DNA of 58,429 nt from JBEEJZ01 sp046046915 (GCA_046046915.1 JBJOIT010000017.1:1-58429), one strand, 5' to 3'. Counted from the first letter of the stretch, positions 1 through 10,402 are shown. Notes: a model not told the origin generated them from the sequence alone. Translations and numbers: made by a program.

Positions 1-1734
<1,734 letters not shown>

Positions 1735-1763
1735 GCCCAACGTCAAGAATCGAAGGAAACATC

Positions 1764-3245
1764 ATGGGAAAAGTCACAGGCTTCATGGAATTTGAGCGCA
1801 TCGAAGAGGGCTACAAGCCCGTCACCGAGCGCCTGAAGAACTACGGCGAGTTCGTGATCGGTCTGACCGAAGAGCAAGCCAAAACCCAAGGCGCGCGCTG
1901 CATGGACTGCGGCACACCGTTTTGTAACAACGGCTGTCCGGTCAACAACATCATTCCGGACTTCAACGATCTGGTCTACCACGGTGACTGGAAGAACGCG
2001 ATCGAGGTGCTGCACAGCACCAACAATTTCCCCGAGTTCACCGGCCGCATTTGCCCCGCACCTTGCGAAGCCGCCTGCGTGGTGAACTTCAACGGTGATG
2101 CCGTGGGCATCAAGTCGATCGAGCACGCCATCATCGACCGTGCCTGGGCCGAAGGCTGGGTCACACCCCGCCCTGCCAAGGTCAAGACCGGCAAGAAAGT
2201 CGCCGTGATCGGTGCAGGCCCTGCGGGCCTGGCCGCATCGCAACAGCTGGCGCGTGCGGGTCACGACGTGACTTTGTTTGAGAAGAACGACCGCGTGGGT
2301 GGTTTGCTGCGTTACGGCATTCCAGACTTCAAGATGGAAAAGACGCACATCGACCGCCGCGTGAAGCAGCTCGAAGCCGAAGGCGTGACCATCCGCACCA
2401 GCGTGCTGGTGGGCGAGTGGCCCAAGGACTCCAAGGTCACCAACTGGGCCAAGGAAACCATCAGCGCCGAGCAGCTCAAGAAAGACTTTGACGCCGTGCT
2501 GCTCACGGGTGGCTCCGAGCAGTCGCGTGACCTGCCCGTGCCTGGCCGCGACCTGGACGGCATCCATTTCGCGATGGAATTCCTGCCCCAGCAAAACAAG
2601 GTCAATGCTGGTGACAAGATCAAAGGCCAGCTGCGCGCTGACGGCAAAAACGTCATCGTGATCGGTGGCGGTGACACTGGCAGCGACTGCGTGGGTACCA
2701 GTACCCGCCATGGCGCTGTCAGCGTCACCCAGTTTGAGGTGATGCCCGAGCCGCCCGAAAAAGAAAACAAAGCGATGGTCTGGCCTTACTGGCCCATGAA
2801 GCTGCGCACCAGCTCCAGCCACGACGAAAGCGCCGAAAAAGGTCTGCTCCAGCGCGAATTCGCCATCTCCACCAAGGAGTTCATCGGCGAAAAAGGCAAG
2901 CTCACAGGTCTGAAGACCGTGCATGTCGAGTTCAAAGACGGCAAGATGGTCGAGGTACCTGGCACCGAGAAGGAATACAAGGCCGATCTGGTACTGCTGG
3001 CCATGGGTTTTGTGAACCCGGTGGCTACCGTGCTAGATGCCTTTGGTATCGACAAGGACGCCCGTGGTAATGCCAAAGCCAGCACTGACTTCACGGGTGG
3101 CTATGCCACTAATGTGAATAAGGTGTTTGCGGCGGGTGACATGCGCCGTGGCCAGAGTCTGGTGGTGTGGGCGATCCGGGAAGGTCGCCAGGCGGCACGT
3201 GCTGTTGACGAATTCCTGATGGGGCAAAGTGATCTGCCACGATGA
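1764..3245 (+). CDS. gltD: Glutamate synthase (NADPH) small subunit
   Basis: This 493-residue beta subunit takes electrons from NADPH through FAD and passes them through iron-sulfur clusters to GltB. The N-terminal cysteine clusters are visible (C46, C49, C54, C58, then CPAPCEAAC). The FAD-binding GAGPAGLAAS motif follows, and a second dinucleotide motif, GGGDTGSDC, lies in the middle. The C-terminal FAD motif ends in AAGDMRRGQSLVVWAI. The ATG at 1764 was chosen because it follows an AAGGAA-type ribosome site and gives the usual family N-terminus. An open frame runs further upstream but overlaps gltB. A strong terminator lies 53 bases after the stop. Confidence 0.97.
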   Translation: MGKVTGFMEFERIEEGYKPVTERLKNYGEFVIGLTEEQAKTQGARCMDCGTPFCNNGCPVNNIIPDFNDLVYHGDWKNAIEVLHSTNNFPEFTGRICPAPCEAACVVNFNGDAVGIKSIEHAIIDRAWAEGWVTPRPAKVKTGKKVAVIGAGPAGLAASQQLARAGHDVTLFEKNDRVGGLLRYGIPDFKMEKTHIDRRVKQLEAEGVTIRTSVLVGEWPKDSKVTNWAKETISAEQLKKDFDAVLLTGGSEQSRDLPVPGRDLDGIHFAMEFLPQQNKVNAGDKIKGQLRADGKNVIVIGGGDTGSDCVGTSTRHGAVSVTQFEVMPEPPEKENKAMVWPYWPMKLRTSSSHDESAEKGLLQREFAISTKEFIGEKGKLTGLKTVHVEFKDGKMVEVPGTEKEYKADLVLLAMGFVNPVATVLDAFGIDKDARGNAKASTDFTGGYATNVNKVFAAGDMRRGQSLVVWAIREGRQAARAVDEFLMGQSDLPR

Positions 3246-3298
3246 TGGCGCGTGAAGCCCGAGGTTTACCTAGGGTTTACACTGCCCTCTTATGATCC

Positions 3299-3322
3299 AA
3301 AAGCCGGGCAACACCGGCTTTT
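3299..3322 (+). terminator. Rho-independent terminator after gltBD
   Basis: A perfect 9-bp stem (AAAAGCCGG / CCGGCTTTT) closes a 6-base loop and ends in a T run. It sits 53 bases after the gltD stop and 20 bases before the mlaF start. It therefore separates the gltBD unit from the mla operon and argues against an mlaF start upstream of it. Confidence 0.85.
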
Positions 3323-3342
3323 GTGCTTTGATAACCATCCCC

Positions 3343-4176
3343 ATGTCCCACGCCCTCGTTGAACTGCGCCACCTTAGCTTTGGCTATGGGGAACGTCTCA
3401 TTCTGGACGACGTGTCCCTGAAGGTGCCGCGCGGCAAGGTGACGGCGTTGATGGGGGCATCGGGTGGTGGCAAAACCACCATCCTGCGATTGATAGGCGG
3501 TCAAAACCGGGCACAGCGAGGGCAGTTGCTGTTTGATGGTCAAGATGTCACCCAAATGAATCAGACCCAGCTCTATGCCGCGCGTCGGCGCATGGGCATG
3601 CTGTTTCAATTCGGCGCCCTGTTTGCCGACCTCAGCGTGTTTGACAACGTGGCCTTTCCGCTCCGTGAGCACACCCAACTGCCCGAGGCGCTGATTCGTG
3701 ACATCGTGCTGATGAAGCTCAATGCCGTGGGCTTGCGTGGCGCGCGTGATTTGATGCCGAGCGAGGTTTCTGGTGGGATGGCCCGACGCATTGCGCTGGC
3801 CCGTGCGATCGCGCTGGATCCAGAACTCGTGATGTATGACGAACCGTTCTCTGGTCTGGACCCCATTTCCCTGGGAACGGCTGCTCGGCTGATACGAGAG
3901 CTGAACGATGCCATGGGCTTGACCAGCATTTTTGTATCGCACGAACTGGAGCAGACTTTCGGCATTGCCGACCATGTGATCATTTTGGCCAATGGCAAGA
4001 TCGCGGCACAGGGGACGCCTGAAGAAGTGCGCTTGAGTGTGGACCCGCTGGTCTACCAATATGTGCACGCGCTGCCGGATGGGCCTGTGCGCTTTCATTA
4101 CCCCTGTGTGCCAGTGGCCGACGACTTCGGTCTGTCGATGCTGGCTGGCACAGCTGCGCAAGAGGTGGTGTCATGA
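3343..4176 (+). CDS. mlaF: Phospholipid transport ABC ATPase MlaF
   Basis: This 277-residue ATPase powers the inner-membrane MlaFEDB complex, which moves phospholipids between the membranes and keeps the outer membrane asymmetric. Walker A is GASGGGKTT at residues 38-46. The signature is VSGGMARRIALARA, and Walker B is LVMYDEPFSGLD. A longer frame opens at 3292, but that start lies upstream of the gltBD terminator hairpin, so ATG 3343 (MSHALVEL) is preferred. The stop overlaps the mlaE start by 4 bases (ATGA), which suggests coupled translation. Confidence 0.95.
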   Translation: MSHALVELRHLSFGYGERLILDDVSLKVPRGKVTALMGASGGGKTTILRLIGGQNRAQRGQLLFDGQDVTQMNQTQLYAARRRMGMLFQFGALFADLSVFDNVAFPLREHTQLPEALIRDIVLMKLNAVGLRGARDLMPSEVSGGMARRIALARAIALDPELVMYDEPFSGLDPISLGTAARLIRELNDAMGLTSIFVSHELEQTFGIADHVIILANGKIAAQGTPEEVRLSVDPLVYQYVHALPDGPVRFHYPCVPVADDFGLSMLAGTAAQEVVS

Positions 4177-4955
4177 GCTGGTTCAAACCGGCCGATGTTG
4201 GTTTTGCCGCCCGGCGGCAGCTGGCCGCCCTGGGCCTTGGTGCTCGTTTGTTCGTGCGTTTGTTAGGTACTCTGGGGACCAGCCTGCGCCGCTTCTCTCT
4301 GGTGCGAGACCAGATTCATTTTTTGGGCAATTACTCCCTGGCCATCATTGCTGTGTCGGGTTTGTTTGTGGGGTTTGTGTTTGGCCTGCAGGGCTACTAC
4401 ACGCTGCAGCGCTACGGCTCATCAGAGGCGCTGGGGCTCTTGGTCACGCTCAGTCTGGTGCGTGAACTTGGGCCGGTTGTCACCGCCTTGCTGTTTGCCG
4501 GGCGGGCGGGCACCTCCCTCACGGCCGAGATTGGTCTGATGAAGGCGGGCGAGCAGATCAGCGTGATGGAAATGATGGCGGTGGATCCCATCCAACGTGT
4601 GTTGGCCCCCCGATTCTGGGGTGGGGTGATCGCCATGCCTTTGCTGGCAGCGGTGTTTAGCGCCATGGGCATCATTGGTGGCTGGGTCGTGGGCGTCTTG
4701 ATGATTGGTGTCGATGCAGGTTCGTTCTGGAGCCAGATTCAGGGTGGCGTCGATGTCTGGCAGGACGTGGGCAATGGCGTCATCAAGAGCATCGTCTTTG
4801 GTTTTACCGTGACCTTTGTCGCGCTGCTACAAGGGTTTGAAGCTCAGCCCACGCCGGAAGGTGTAGCCAGTGCGACCACCCGAACCGTGGTGACGGCGTC
4901 TTTGGCTGTGCTGGGCCTGGATTTCATCCTCACGGCCATGATGTTCACAATTTAA
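4173..4955 (+). CDS. mlaE: Phospholipid transport permease MlaE
   Basis: This 260-residue MlaE/DUF140 family permease has several hydrophobic segments, including NYSLAIIAVSGLFVGFVFG and the last segment ending in LDFILTAMMFTI. The family core is well conserved: LVRELGPVVTALLFAGRAG followed by GLMKAGEQISVMEMM. It forms the membrane channel of the Mla importer with MlaF as ATPase and MlaD as periplasmic ring. It overlaps mlaF by ATGA. The mlaD ribosome site begins at its own stop codon. Confidence 0.95.
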   Translation: MSWFKPADVGFAARRQLAALGLGARLFVRLLGTLGTSLRRFSLVRDQIHFLGNYSLAIIAVSGLFVGFVFGLQGYYTLQRYGSSEALGLLVTLSLVRELGPVVTALLFAGRAGTSLTAEIGLMKAGEQISVMEMMAVDPIQRVLAPRFWGGVIAMPLLAAVFSAMGIIGGWVVGVLMIGVDAGSFWSQIQGGVDVWQDVGNGVIKSIVFGFTVTFVALLQGFEAQPTPEGVASATTRTVVTASLAVLGLDFILTAMMFTI

Positions 4956-4965
4956 GGAGGAGCAG

Positions 4966-5445
4966 GTGCAACGCTCTAAAAACGACGTGTGGGTGGGCCT
5001 GTTTGTGCTGATCGGTGCAGCCGCCATCCTGTTTTTGGCCCTGCAGTCGGCCAACCTGTTGACGCTGAATTTTCAGCCGACCTACCGTGTGACGGCCAAG
5101 TTTGACAATGTGGGCGGCCTCAAGCCCAAGGCGGCGGTGCGTAGCGCCGGGGTGGTGGTCGGGCGGGTCGAGGCGATCACCTTTGACGACAAATCTTTTC
5201 AGGCGCGGGTCACCTTGGCGATGGAGGGGCGTTATGGCTTCCCGACCGATAGTTCTCTCAAGATTTTGACCAGTGGTCTGTTGGGTGAGCAATACATTGG
5301 TATCGAGGCTGGTGCGTCCGATAAGAATCTGGTGGCAGGTGACAACATCAGTGCCACGCAGTCTGCAGTGGTCCTTGAAAACCTGATTGGACAGTTTTTG
5401 TACAGCAAGGCTGCCGAGGGCCCTGCGGGCCCGTCGGGTAAATAA
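4966..5445 (+). CDS. mlaD: Mla MCE-domain protein MlaD
   Basis: This 159-residue protein has one N-terminal membrane anchor (about residues 9-27) and a single MCE domain. The MCE signature is seen in VGGLKPKAAVRSAGVVVG and LLGEQYIGIEAG. MlaD hexamers form the periplasmic lipid tunnel of the MlaFEDB complex. The start codon is GTG at 4966. It is fixed by a strong AAGGAGG ribosome site at 4954-4960 and by the lack of a better ATG. The length is normal for the short MlaD type. Confidence 0.95.
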   Translation: MQRSKNDVWVGLFVLIGAAAILFLALQSANLLTLNFQPTYRVTAKFDNVGGLKPKAAVRSAGVVVGRVEAITFDDKSFQARVTLAMEGRYGFPTDSSLKILTSGLLGEQYIGIEAGASDKNLVAGDNISATQSAVVLENLIGQFLYSKAAEGPAGPSGK

Positions 5446-5466
5446 CAAGGTCAGGGAGGAGTATCC

Positions 5467-6198
5467 GTGTTGAATATAAAAGTTACTGAGCGTTGGCGAT
5501 GCTGCTTGGCGCTGCCCATGGTCTTGGCGATGCTGACGGGATGCTCCACGCTGCCCGGTGGGCATCCGTCGGATCCTCTAGAGACCCTCAACCGCGGGAC
5601 CTATGCATTCAACGACGCGGTTGACCGCGTGGTTCTCAAGCCCGTGGCCACCGCCTACCAGCAGGTAACGCCTCGGCCGGTGCGAAGTGGCGTGAGAAAT
5701 TTCTTCGGTAATCTGGACGATCTGTGGTCAGCTGCCAACAATGTTTTGCAATTGAAGGGCGCGGCAGCCGGGGACAACCTGGCGCGCTTTGGGGTCAACA
5801 CCTTCCTGGGGCTGGGTGGTATTTTCGACCTTGCATCCGACCTAGGTATCGAACGTCACCCCGAAGACTTCGGCCAGACCTTGGGCCACTGGGGTGTGGG
5901 GCCTGGCCCCTATGTGGTGTTGCCCCTGCTGGGCTCGTCCACCCTGCGGGATACGGCAGCTTTGCCGGTGGATTACACATTTGAACCACTCAGCGACATC
6001 GACAATGCAGGTGTGCGCACCGCCCTGGATGTTCTGAATCTGGTGGATTTGCGTGCCCGTTTGCTGCGTGCAGGCGAACTGATTGATGGCGCTGCGCTAG
6101 ACACCTACAGCTTTACGCGTGATGTTTATCTCCAGCGCCGGCGCAGCCTTGTATACGATGGCAACCCGCCAGAAGATGCACCGACGCCTGTGCCTTGA
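5467..6198 (+). CDS. mlaA: Outer-membrane lipoprotein MlaA (VacJ)
   Basis: This 243-residue lipoprotein has a signal peptide ending in a lipobox (LTGC, Cys26). The VacJ domain begins with DPLETLNRGTYAFND and contains RNFFGNLDDLW and PEDFGQTLGHWGVGPGPY. MlaA sits with porins in the outer membrane, removes misplaced phospholipid from the outer leaflet and hands it to MlaC. The GTG start at 5467 follows a GGGAGG ribosome site. In E. coli this gene is remote from the mla operon; here it lies between mlaD and mlaC, so the whole pathway is in one transcription unit. Confidence 0.94.
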   Translation: MLNIKVTERWRCCLALPMVLAMLTGCSTLPGGHPSDPLETLNRGTYAFNDAVDRVVLKPVATAYQQVTPRPVRSGVRNFFGNLDDLWSAANNVLQLKGAAAGDNLARFGVNTFLGLGGIFDLASDLGIERHPEDFGQTLGHWGVGPGPYVVLPLLGSSTLRDTAALPVDYTFEPLSDIDNAGVRTALDVLNLVDLRARLLRAGELIDGAALDTYSFTRDVYLQRRRSLVYDGNPPEDAPTPVP

Positions 6199-6222
6199 AT
6201 GTTCAATGGAAGATTGAAAGTG

Positions 6223-6873
6223 ATGCAAACCATGAATCGTCGCGATGTGTATCGCTTGTTGTCTGGCTTGGCCCTGGCGGGCATTGCCTTCCTGGGTGCA
6301 CCGGCTCGAGCGGCAGATGAAGCGCCCGACCAAATGATCAAGCGCCTCTCAAACGAGATGCTGGACACCATCCGTGCTGACAAGGCGCTGCAGTCGGGCG
6401 ACATCAACCGGGTGATTGCTGTGGTCGACAGCCGCGTCATTCCGCATGTGAACTTTCAGCGCATGACGGCGTCGGCCGTGGGCCCTGGCTGGCGTCAGGC
6501 CACGCCTGAGCAGCAAAAGCGCTTGCAGGACGAGTTCAAGATTCTGCTGGTGCGCACCTACTCGGGTGCCTTGTCTCAAGTGGGCGACCAGTCCATCTCC
6601 CTGAAGCCCTTGCGTGCCTCTGCTGAGGACAAGGAGCTGGTGGTACGCACCGAAATTCGGGGCCGGGGCGAGCCGGTAAGCCTGGACTACCGCCTCGAAA
6701 AAACGCCCGGACAGGGTTTAGGCTGGAAGATTTACGACATCAACGTTTTGGGTGTCTGGCTGGTGGAGACTTACCGCAACCAGTTTGCTCAGCAAATCAA
6801 TGTCAAGGGCGTGGATGGGCTGATCAACATGCTGTCGGAGCGCAACAAATCCAACAGTGCGGCCAAGGGCTGA
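6223..6873 (+). CDS. mlaC: Periplasmic phospholipid shuttle MlaC
   Basis: This is a 216-residue MlaC/Ttg2D family protein that carries phospholipid between MlaA and the MlaFEDB complex. It has a clear signal peptide (MQTMNRRDVYRLLSG, hydrophobic core, cut near APARAA). Family features include INRVIAVVDSRVIPHVNF, the TASAVGPGWRQATPEQ segment and the closing GVWLVETYRNQF. The frame also opens at ATG 6199, directly after the mlaA stop. That codon has no ribosome site and lengthens the signal region, so 6223 is preferred. The NRR pair before the hydrophobic core resembles a weak twin-arginine motif. Confidence 0.92.
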   Translation: MQTMNRRDVYRLLSGLALAGIAFLGAPARAADEAPDQMIKRLSNEMLDTIRADKALQSGDINRVIAVVDSRVIPHVNFQRMTASAVGPGWRQATPEQQKRLQDEFKILLVRTYSGALSQVGDQSISLKPLRASAEDKELVVRTEIRGRGEPVSLDYRLEKTPGQGLGWKIYDINVLGVWLVETYRNQFAQQINVKGVDGLINMLSERNKSNSAAKG

Positions 6874-6874
6874 C

Positions 6875-7162
6875 ATGCTGGCCCTGCCTACCGAGCTGAC
6901 CCAGGCACAGGCGGCAGGCTGCCTGAAAGCGCTCGCTGCAGGGGTGCGTGCAACCTCAGGCAAGACGGTGCCGTTGGACGCCGCGCCGCTGCAACGTTTC
7001 GACTCTGCAGCGCTGGCCGTTTTGCTGGCCTGTCAGCGCGAAGCTGGCGCCGCGGGCAAGCACCTCCTGATTCAGGGCATGCCCGCGCATCTGCATGATT
7101 TGGCCATGTTGTACGGTATCGCGCAGTTGCTTGACCCAGACCCTGCTGGCACAGCCGCTTAA
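6875..7162 (+). CDS. mlaB: STAS-domain protein MlaB
   Basis: This 95-residue cytoplasmic protein has a STAS fold and is the expected regulator of MlaF in the Mla complex. The conserved segment RFDSAALAVLLACQREA follows a short N-terminal part. Position decides the call: it is the last gene of mlaFEDACB and starts 1 base after the mlaC stop. A GTG at 6857 would extend it into mlaC; ATG 6875 is preferred. Sequence similarity in this family is low, so the assignment leans on context. Confidence 0.87.
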   Translation: MLALPTELTQAQAAGCLKALAAGVRATSGKTVPLDAAPLQRFDSAALAVLLACQREAGAAGKHLLIQGMPAHLHDLAMLYGIAQLLDPDPAGTAA

Positions 7163-7174
7163 AATTGCCGGGTC

Positions 7175-8104
7175 ATGTCTGCCATATCGTTTCAATCGGT
7201 CTCCAAGGCCTACTCGTCATCACGCGGCCCCAAGGGCGGCACCTTTCTCGCGCTGGATGACGTTAGCCTCGAGATTCGAGAAGGCGATTTTTTTGGCTTG
7301 CTGGGACCCAACGGCGCGGGCAAAACCACCCTGATCAGCATACTGGCGGGCCTGACGCGCGCCAGCAGTGGCAAAGTCTCCGTGCTGGGCAGCGATGTTC
7401 GCGAGGATTTCGCCCAGGCCCGACGCAAGCTGGGCGTGGTGCCGCAAGAGCTGGTGTTCGATCCTTTTTTTAATGTCCGCGAGGCGCTGCGCATCCAGTC
7501 TGGCTACTTTGGCGTCAAAAACAATGACGACTGGATTGACGAGTTGCTCAGCAGCCTGGGGCTTGCCGACAAGGCCGAATCCAATATGCGCCAACTCTCG
7601 GGTGGTATGAAGCGACGGGTACTGGTGGCCCAGGCCCTGGTGCACCGACCGCCCGTCATCGTGCTGGATGAGCCCACGGCAGGCGTGGATGTGGAGTTGC
7701 GCCAGACGCTATGGCAGTTCGTTGCCAAGCTCAACAAACAAGGCCACACCGTGTTGCTGACCACCCACTACCTGGAAGAGGCCGAGGCGCTTTGCGGTCG
7801 TATTGCGATGCTCAAGTCGGGCCGTGTCGTGGCGCACGACAGCACCACCGAGTTGTTGAAGGCCTCGTCCAGCAACGTTTTGCGCTTCAAGGTAGAAGGG
7901 GAGCTGCCAGCACCCCTTGCTAGCCGAGCACGCATCACCGGCCGCATCGTGCAATTCCCTGCAAACGACGCCCTAGAGATCGAAAACTATCTGGCGGCCG
8001 TGCGTCAGGCGGGTTTGCAGGCACAAGACATCGAAATCCGTCGGGCGGACCTGGAAGACGTTTTTCTGGATGTCATGAGCGGGAAGTCGGGGGTGGCGGC
8101 ATGA
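7175..8104 (+). CDS. ABC-2 type exporter, ATP-binding protein (YadG-like)
   Basis: This 309-residue ABC ATPase has Walker A GPNGAGKTT at residues 44-52, the signature LSGGMKRRVLVAQALVH, and Walker B VIVLDEPTAGVD. A C-terminal extension of about 90 residues is typical of the YadG/drug-export family. It overlaps its permease gene by ATGA. The substrate is unknown. The pair is inserted between mlaB and ibaG, two genes that are neighbours in E. coli, so a role in envelope lipid or polysaccharide export is a reasonable guess but only that. A TTAAAAT box overlaps the mlaB stop and may serve as an internal promoter. Confidence 0.9.
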   Translation: MSAISFQSVSKAYSSSRGPKGGTFLALDDVSLEIREGDFFGLLGPNGAGKTTLISILAGLTRASSGKVSVLGSDVREDFAQARRKLGVVPQELVFDPFFNVREALRIQSGYFGVKNNDDWIDELLSSLGLADKAESNMRQLSGGMKRRVLVAQALVHRPPVIVLDEPTAGVDVELRQTLWQFVAKLNKQGHTVLLTTHYLEEAEALCGRIAMLKSGRVVAHDSTTELLKASSSNVLRFKVEGELPAPLASRARITGRIVQFPANDALEIENYLAAVRQAGLQAQDIEIRRADLEDVFLDVMSGKSGVAA

Positions 8105-8856
8105 CCGGCTGGCAAACCCTGTTTTACAAAGAAGTGTTGCGATTCTGGAAGGTCAGCTTTCAGACGATTGCGGCGCCTGTGCTCACGGCCATCCTTTATC
8201 TGATGATCTTCGGCCACGTGCTCGAAGACCATGTCAAGGTCTATGACAGCATCAGCTACACCGCGTTTTTGCTGCCGGGGCTGGTCATGATGAGCGTCTT
8301 GCAAAACGCCTTTGCCAACAGCTCGTCCTCCCTGATCCAGAGCAAGATCATGGGCAATATCGTGTTTTTGCTGCTCACGCCTTTGTCTCACTGGGCCTGG
8401 TTTGTGGCCTATGTAGGCTCCAGCATTGCACGTGGGCTGCTGGTCGGACTGGGTGTTTTTGTGGCGACAGCCTGGTTTGCCCGGCCTGAGTTTGTGGCTC
8501 CGGTCTGGATCGCCGTGTTTGCGGTGTTGGGGGCCGCCTTGATGGGAACGCTGGGCGTGATTGCCGGTCTGTGGGCAGAGAAATTTGATCAGTTGGCTGC
8601 GTTTCAAAACTTCATCATCATGCCTATGACGTTTTTGAGTGGTGTGTTTTATTCCATTCATTCACTACCAGCGTTTTGGCAGTCGTTGAGCCACATCAAC
8701 CCATTTTTCTACATGATTGATGGTTTCCGCTATGGCTTTTTTGGCGTCAGCGATGTTTCGCCCTGGCTCAGCTTGGCAGTGGTGGGCAGTGCCTGGTTGA
8801 TGGTGAGCTCCCTCACCATACAGCTACTTCGTGCCGGCTACAAGATACGCAGCTGA
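8101..8856 (+). CDS. ABC-2 type exporter, permease (YadH-like)
   Basis: This 251-residue integral membrane protein of the ABC-2 permease family is the partner of the ATPase just upstream. About six hydrophobic segments are visible, starting near APVLTAILYLMIFG. The family motif FLSGVFYSIHSLPAFWQ precedes the last two segments, with NPFFYMIDGFRYGFFG between them. The start codon overlaps the ATPase stop (ATGA). The substrate cannot be told from the sequence. Confidence 0.9.
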   Translation: MTGWQTLFYKEVLRFWKVSFQTIAAPVLTAILYLMIFGHVLEDHVKVYDSISYTAFLLPGLVMMSVLQNAFANSSSSLIQSKIMGNIVFLLLTPLSHWAWFVAYVGSSIARGLLVGLGVFVATAWFARPEFVAPVWIAVFAVLGAALMGTLGVIAGLWAEKFDQLAAFQNFIIMPMTFLSGVFYSIHSLPAFWQSLSHINPFFYMIDGFRYGFFGVSDVSPWLSLAVVGSAWLMVSSLTIQLLRAGYKIRS

Positions 8857-8879
8857 AGGGCTGCACACCTGTTTTTGAA

Positions 8880-9122
8880 ATGACTGCAGAAGAACTTCAA
8901 TCCATCATCACTGCCAACCTGAGCTGCGCGCATTGCACGCTGGAAGGTGACGGACGCCATTGGTACGCCACCATTGTGTCCAGCGAGTTCGAAGGCAAGC
9001 GTGCCATTCAGCGCCATCAGCGGGTGTATGCCACCCTAGGTGCAAAGATTCACACAGACGAGGTGCATGCACTATCCATGAAAACCTACACCCCCGCAGA
9101 ATGGGCCGCTTTGGCCGCCTGA
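8880..9122 (+). CDS. ibaG: BolA-family protein IbaG
   Basis: This 80-residue BolA-like protein ends in a segment very close to E. coli IbaG (VHALSMKTYTPAEWA). The helical RHQRVYATLG segment of the family is present. BolA/IbaG proteins bind iron-sulfur clusters together with monothiol glutaredoxins, and a CGFS glutaredoxin gene lies later in this window (47859-48182). IbaG affects acid tolerance and envelope homeostasis in E. coli. As in E. coli, it stands immediately upstream of murA, here 11 bases away. Confidence 0.92.
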   Translation: MTAEELQSIITANLSCAHCTLEGDGRHWYATIVSSEFEGKRAIQRHQRVYATLGAKIHTDEVHALSMKTYTPAEWAALAA

Positions 9123-9133
9123 CACCCTGACCC

Positions 9134-10402
9134 ATGGATAAATTATTGATACGCGGCGGCCGATCGCTGCAAGGCGAGGTGCTGATCTCTGGCGCCAAGA
9201 ACGCTGCCTTGCCCGAACTGTGCGCAGCACTGCTGAGCGCTGAACCCGTGACGCTGGCCAATGTGCCGCGTTTGCAAGACGTCCAGACCATGCTCAAGCT
9301 GCTGCGCAACATGGGTGTGCAGGCCGAGCATGGAGAAGACGGTACGGTTCGGCTGGATGCCGGCTCACTCCACAGCCCGGAGGCGCCTTACGAGCTGGTA
9401 AAGACCATGCGCGCTTCTGTGCTGGCTCTGGGGCCCTTGCTGGCCCGCTTTGGCAAGGCGAGGGTGTCTCTACCAGGAGGTTGTGCCATTGGATCGCGTC
9501 CCGTGGATCAGCATATCAAGGGTCTGCAGGCCATGGGCGCCGACATTGTGGTGGAGCACGGCTACATGGTGGCGCGCCTGCCTGAGGGCCGCACCCGTTT
9601 ACGTGGCGCCCGGATCGCCACGGACATGGTCACCGTGACGGGTACCGAAAACTTCTTGATGGCGGCCGCACTGGCAGAGGGCGAAACCATACTGGAGAAC
9701 GCGGCCCAGGAGCCCGAAATCCCTGACTTGGCGGAAATGCTCATCAAGATGGGCGCAAAAATTGAAGGCCATGGCACCAGCCGCATCCGTATCCAGGGTG
9801 TCGAAAAACTGCATGGCTGTCAGCACCAGGTGGTCGCTGACCGCATTGAAGCAGGTACTTTTTTGTGCGCTGTGGCCGCGACCGGCGGCGATGTGGTGTT
9901 GCGCCATGGTCGGGCTGATCACTTGGAAGCCGTGATCGACAAGCTCAATGAGGCGGGTGCCCAGGTATCCGCTGTGGAAGGCGGTATCCGCGTGCAAGCG
10001 AGTGGTCGACTGAAGGCGCAGAGCTTTCGTACCACCGAGTACCCGGGCTTCCCGACCGACATGCAGGCCCAGTTCATGGCGCTCAATTGCATCTCCAGTG
10101 GCACGGCCAAAGTGACCGAAACCATCTTTGAAAATCGCTTTATGCACGTCAATGAGCTGGTTCGGCTGGGCGCACGCATCCAGATCGATGGCAAGGTGGC
10201 CCTGGTGGAGGGTACCGAACGCTTGTCCGGCGCCACGGTGATGGCCACGGACCTGCGGGCGTCCGCCAGTCTGGTGATTGCCGGCCTTGTTGCCGAGGGG
10301 CAGACCGAAGTGGATCGGATCTACCACCTGGATCGGGGTTACGACCGCATGGAAGCCAAACTGCGCGGCCTGGGAGCCGACATCGAAAGGGTGAAAGCAT
10401 GA
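9134..10402 (+). CDS. murA: UDP-N-acetylglucosamine 1-carboxyvinyltransferase
   Basis: This 422-residue enzyme catalyses the first committed step of peptidoglycan synthesis: transfer of enolpyruvate from PEP to UDP-GlcNAc in the cytoplasm. The catalytic cysteine is Cys117 in PGGCAIGSRPVDQHI, the usual fosfomycin-sensitive form. K22-N23 in SGAKNAALPEL also matches the family. Length and ends are standard. Its stop overlaps the hisG start (ATGA), so histidine genes follow directly in the same transcript. Confidence 0.97.
   Translation: MDKLLIRGGRSLQGEVLISGAKNAALPELCAALLSAEPVTLANVPRLQDVQTMLKLLRNMGVQAEHGEDGTVRLDAGSLHSPEAPYELVKTMRASVLALGPLLARFGKARVSLPGGCAIGSRPVDQHIKGLQAMGADIVVEHGYMVARLPEGRTRLRGARIATDMVTVTGTENFLMAAALAEGETILENAAQEPEIPDLAEMLIKMGAKIEGHGTSRIRIQGVEKLHGCQHQVVADRIEAGTFLCAVAATGGDVVLRHGRADHLEAVIDKLNEAGAQVSAVEGGIRVQASGRLKAQSFRTTEYPGFPTDMQAQFMALNCISSGTAKVTETIFENRFMHVNELVRLGARIQIDGKVALVEGTERLSGATVMATDLRASASLVIAGLVAEGQTEVDRIYHLDRGYDRMEAKLRGLGADIERVKA

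Noticed and set aside
1743..2924. Open frame of 393 codons opposite gltD
   Set aside because: Same artefact: antisense, low-complexity, no domain, while gltD has every family motif.
3265..3296. TTTACC/TTTACA with TATGAT as an mlaF promoter
   Set aside because: Spacers are 20 or 9 bases, and the box lies before the gltBD terminator, which would cut the transcript.
3277..4161. Open frame of 294 codons opposite mlaF
   Set aside because: Its extent mirrors mlaF, it begins and ends within it and the terminator, and it shows no known fold.
10383..10399. Histidine leader peptide and attenuator before hisG
   Set aside because: hisG starts within the murA stop and no run of His codons or terminator/antiterminator pair is present.
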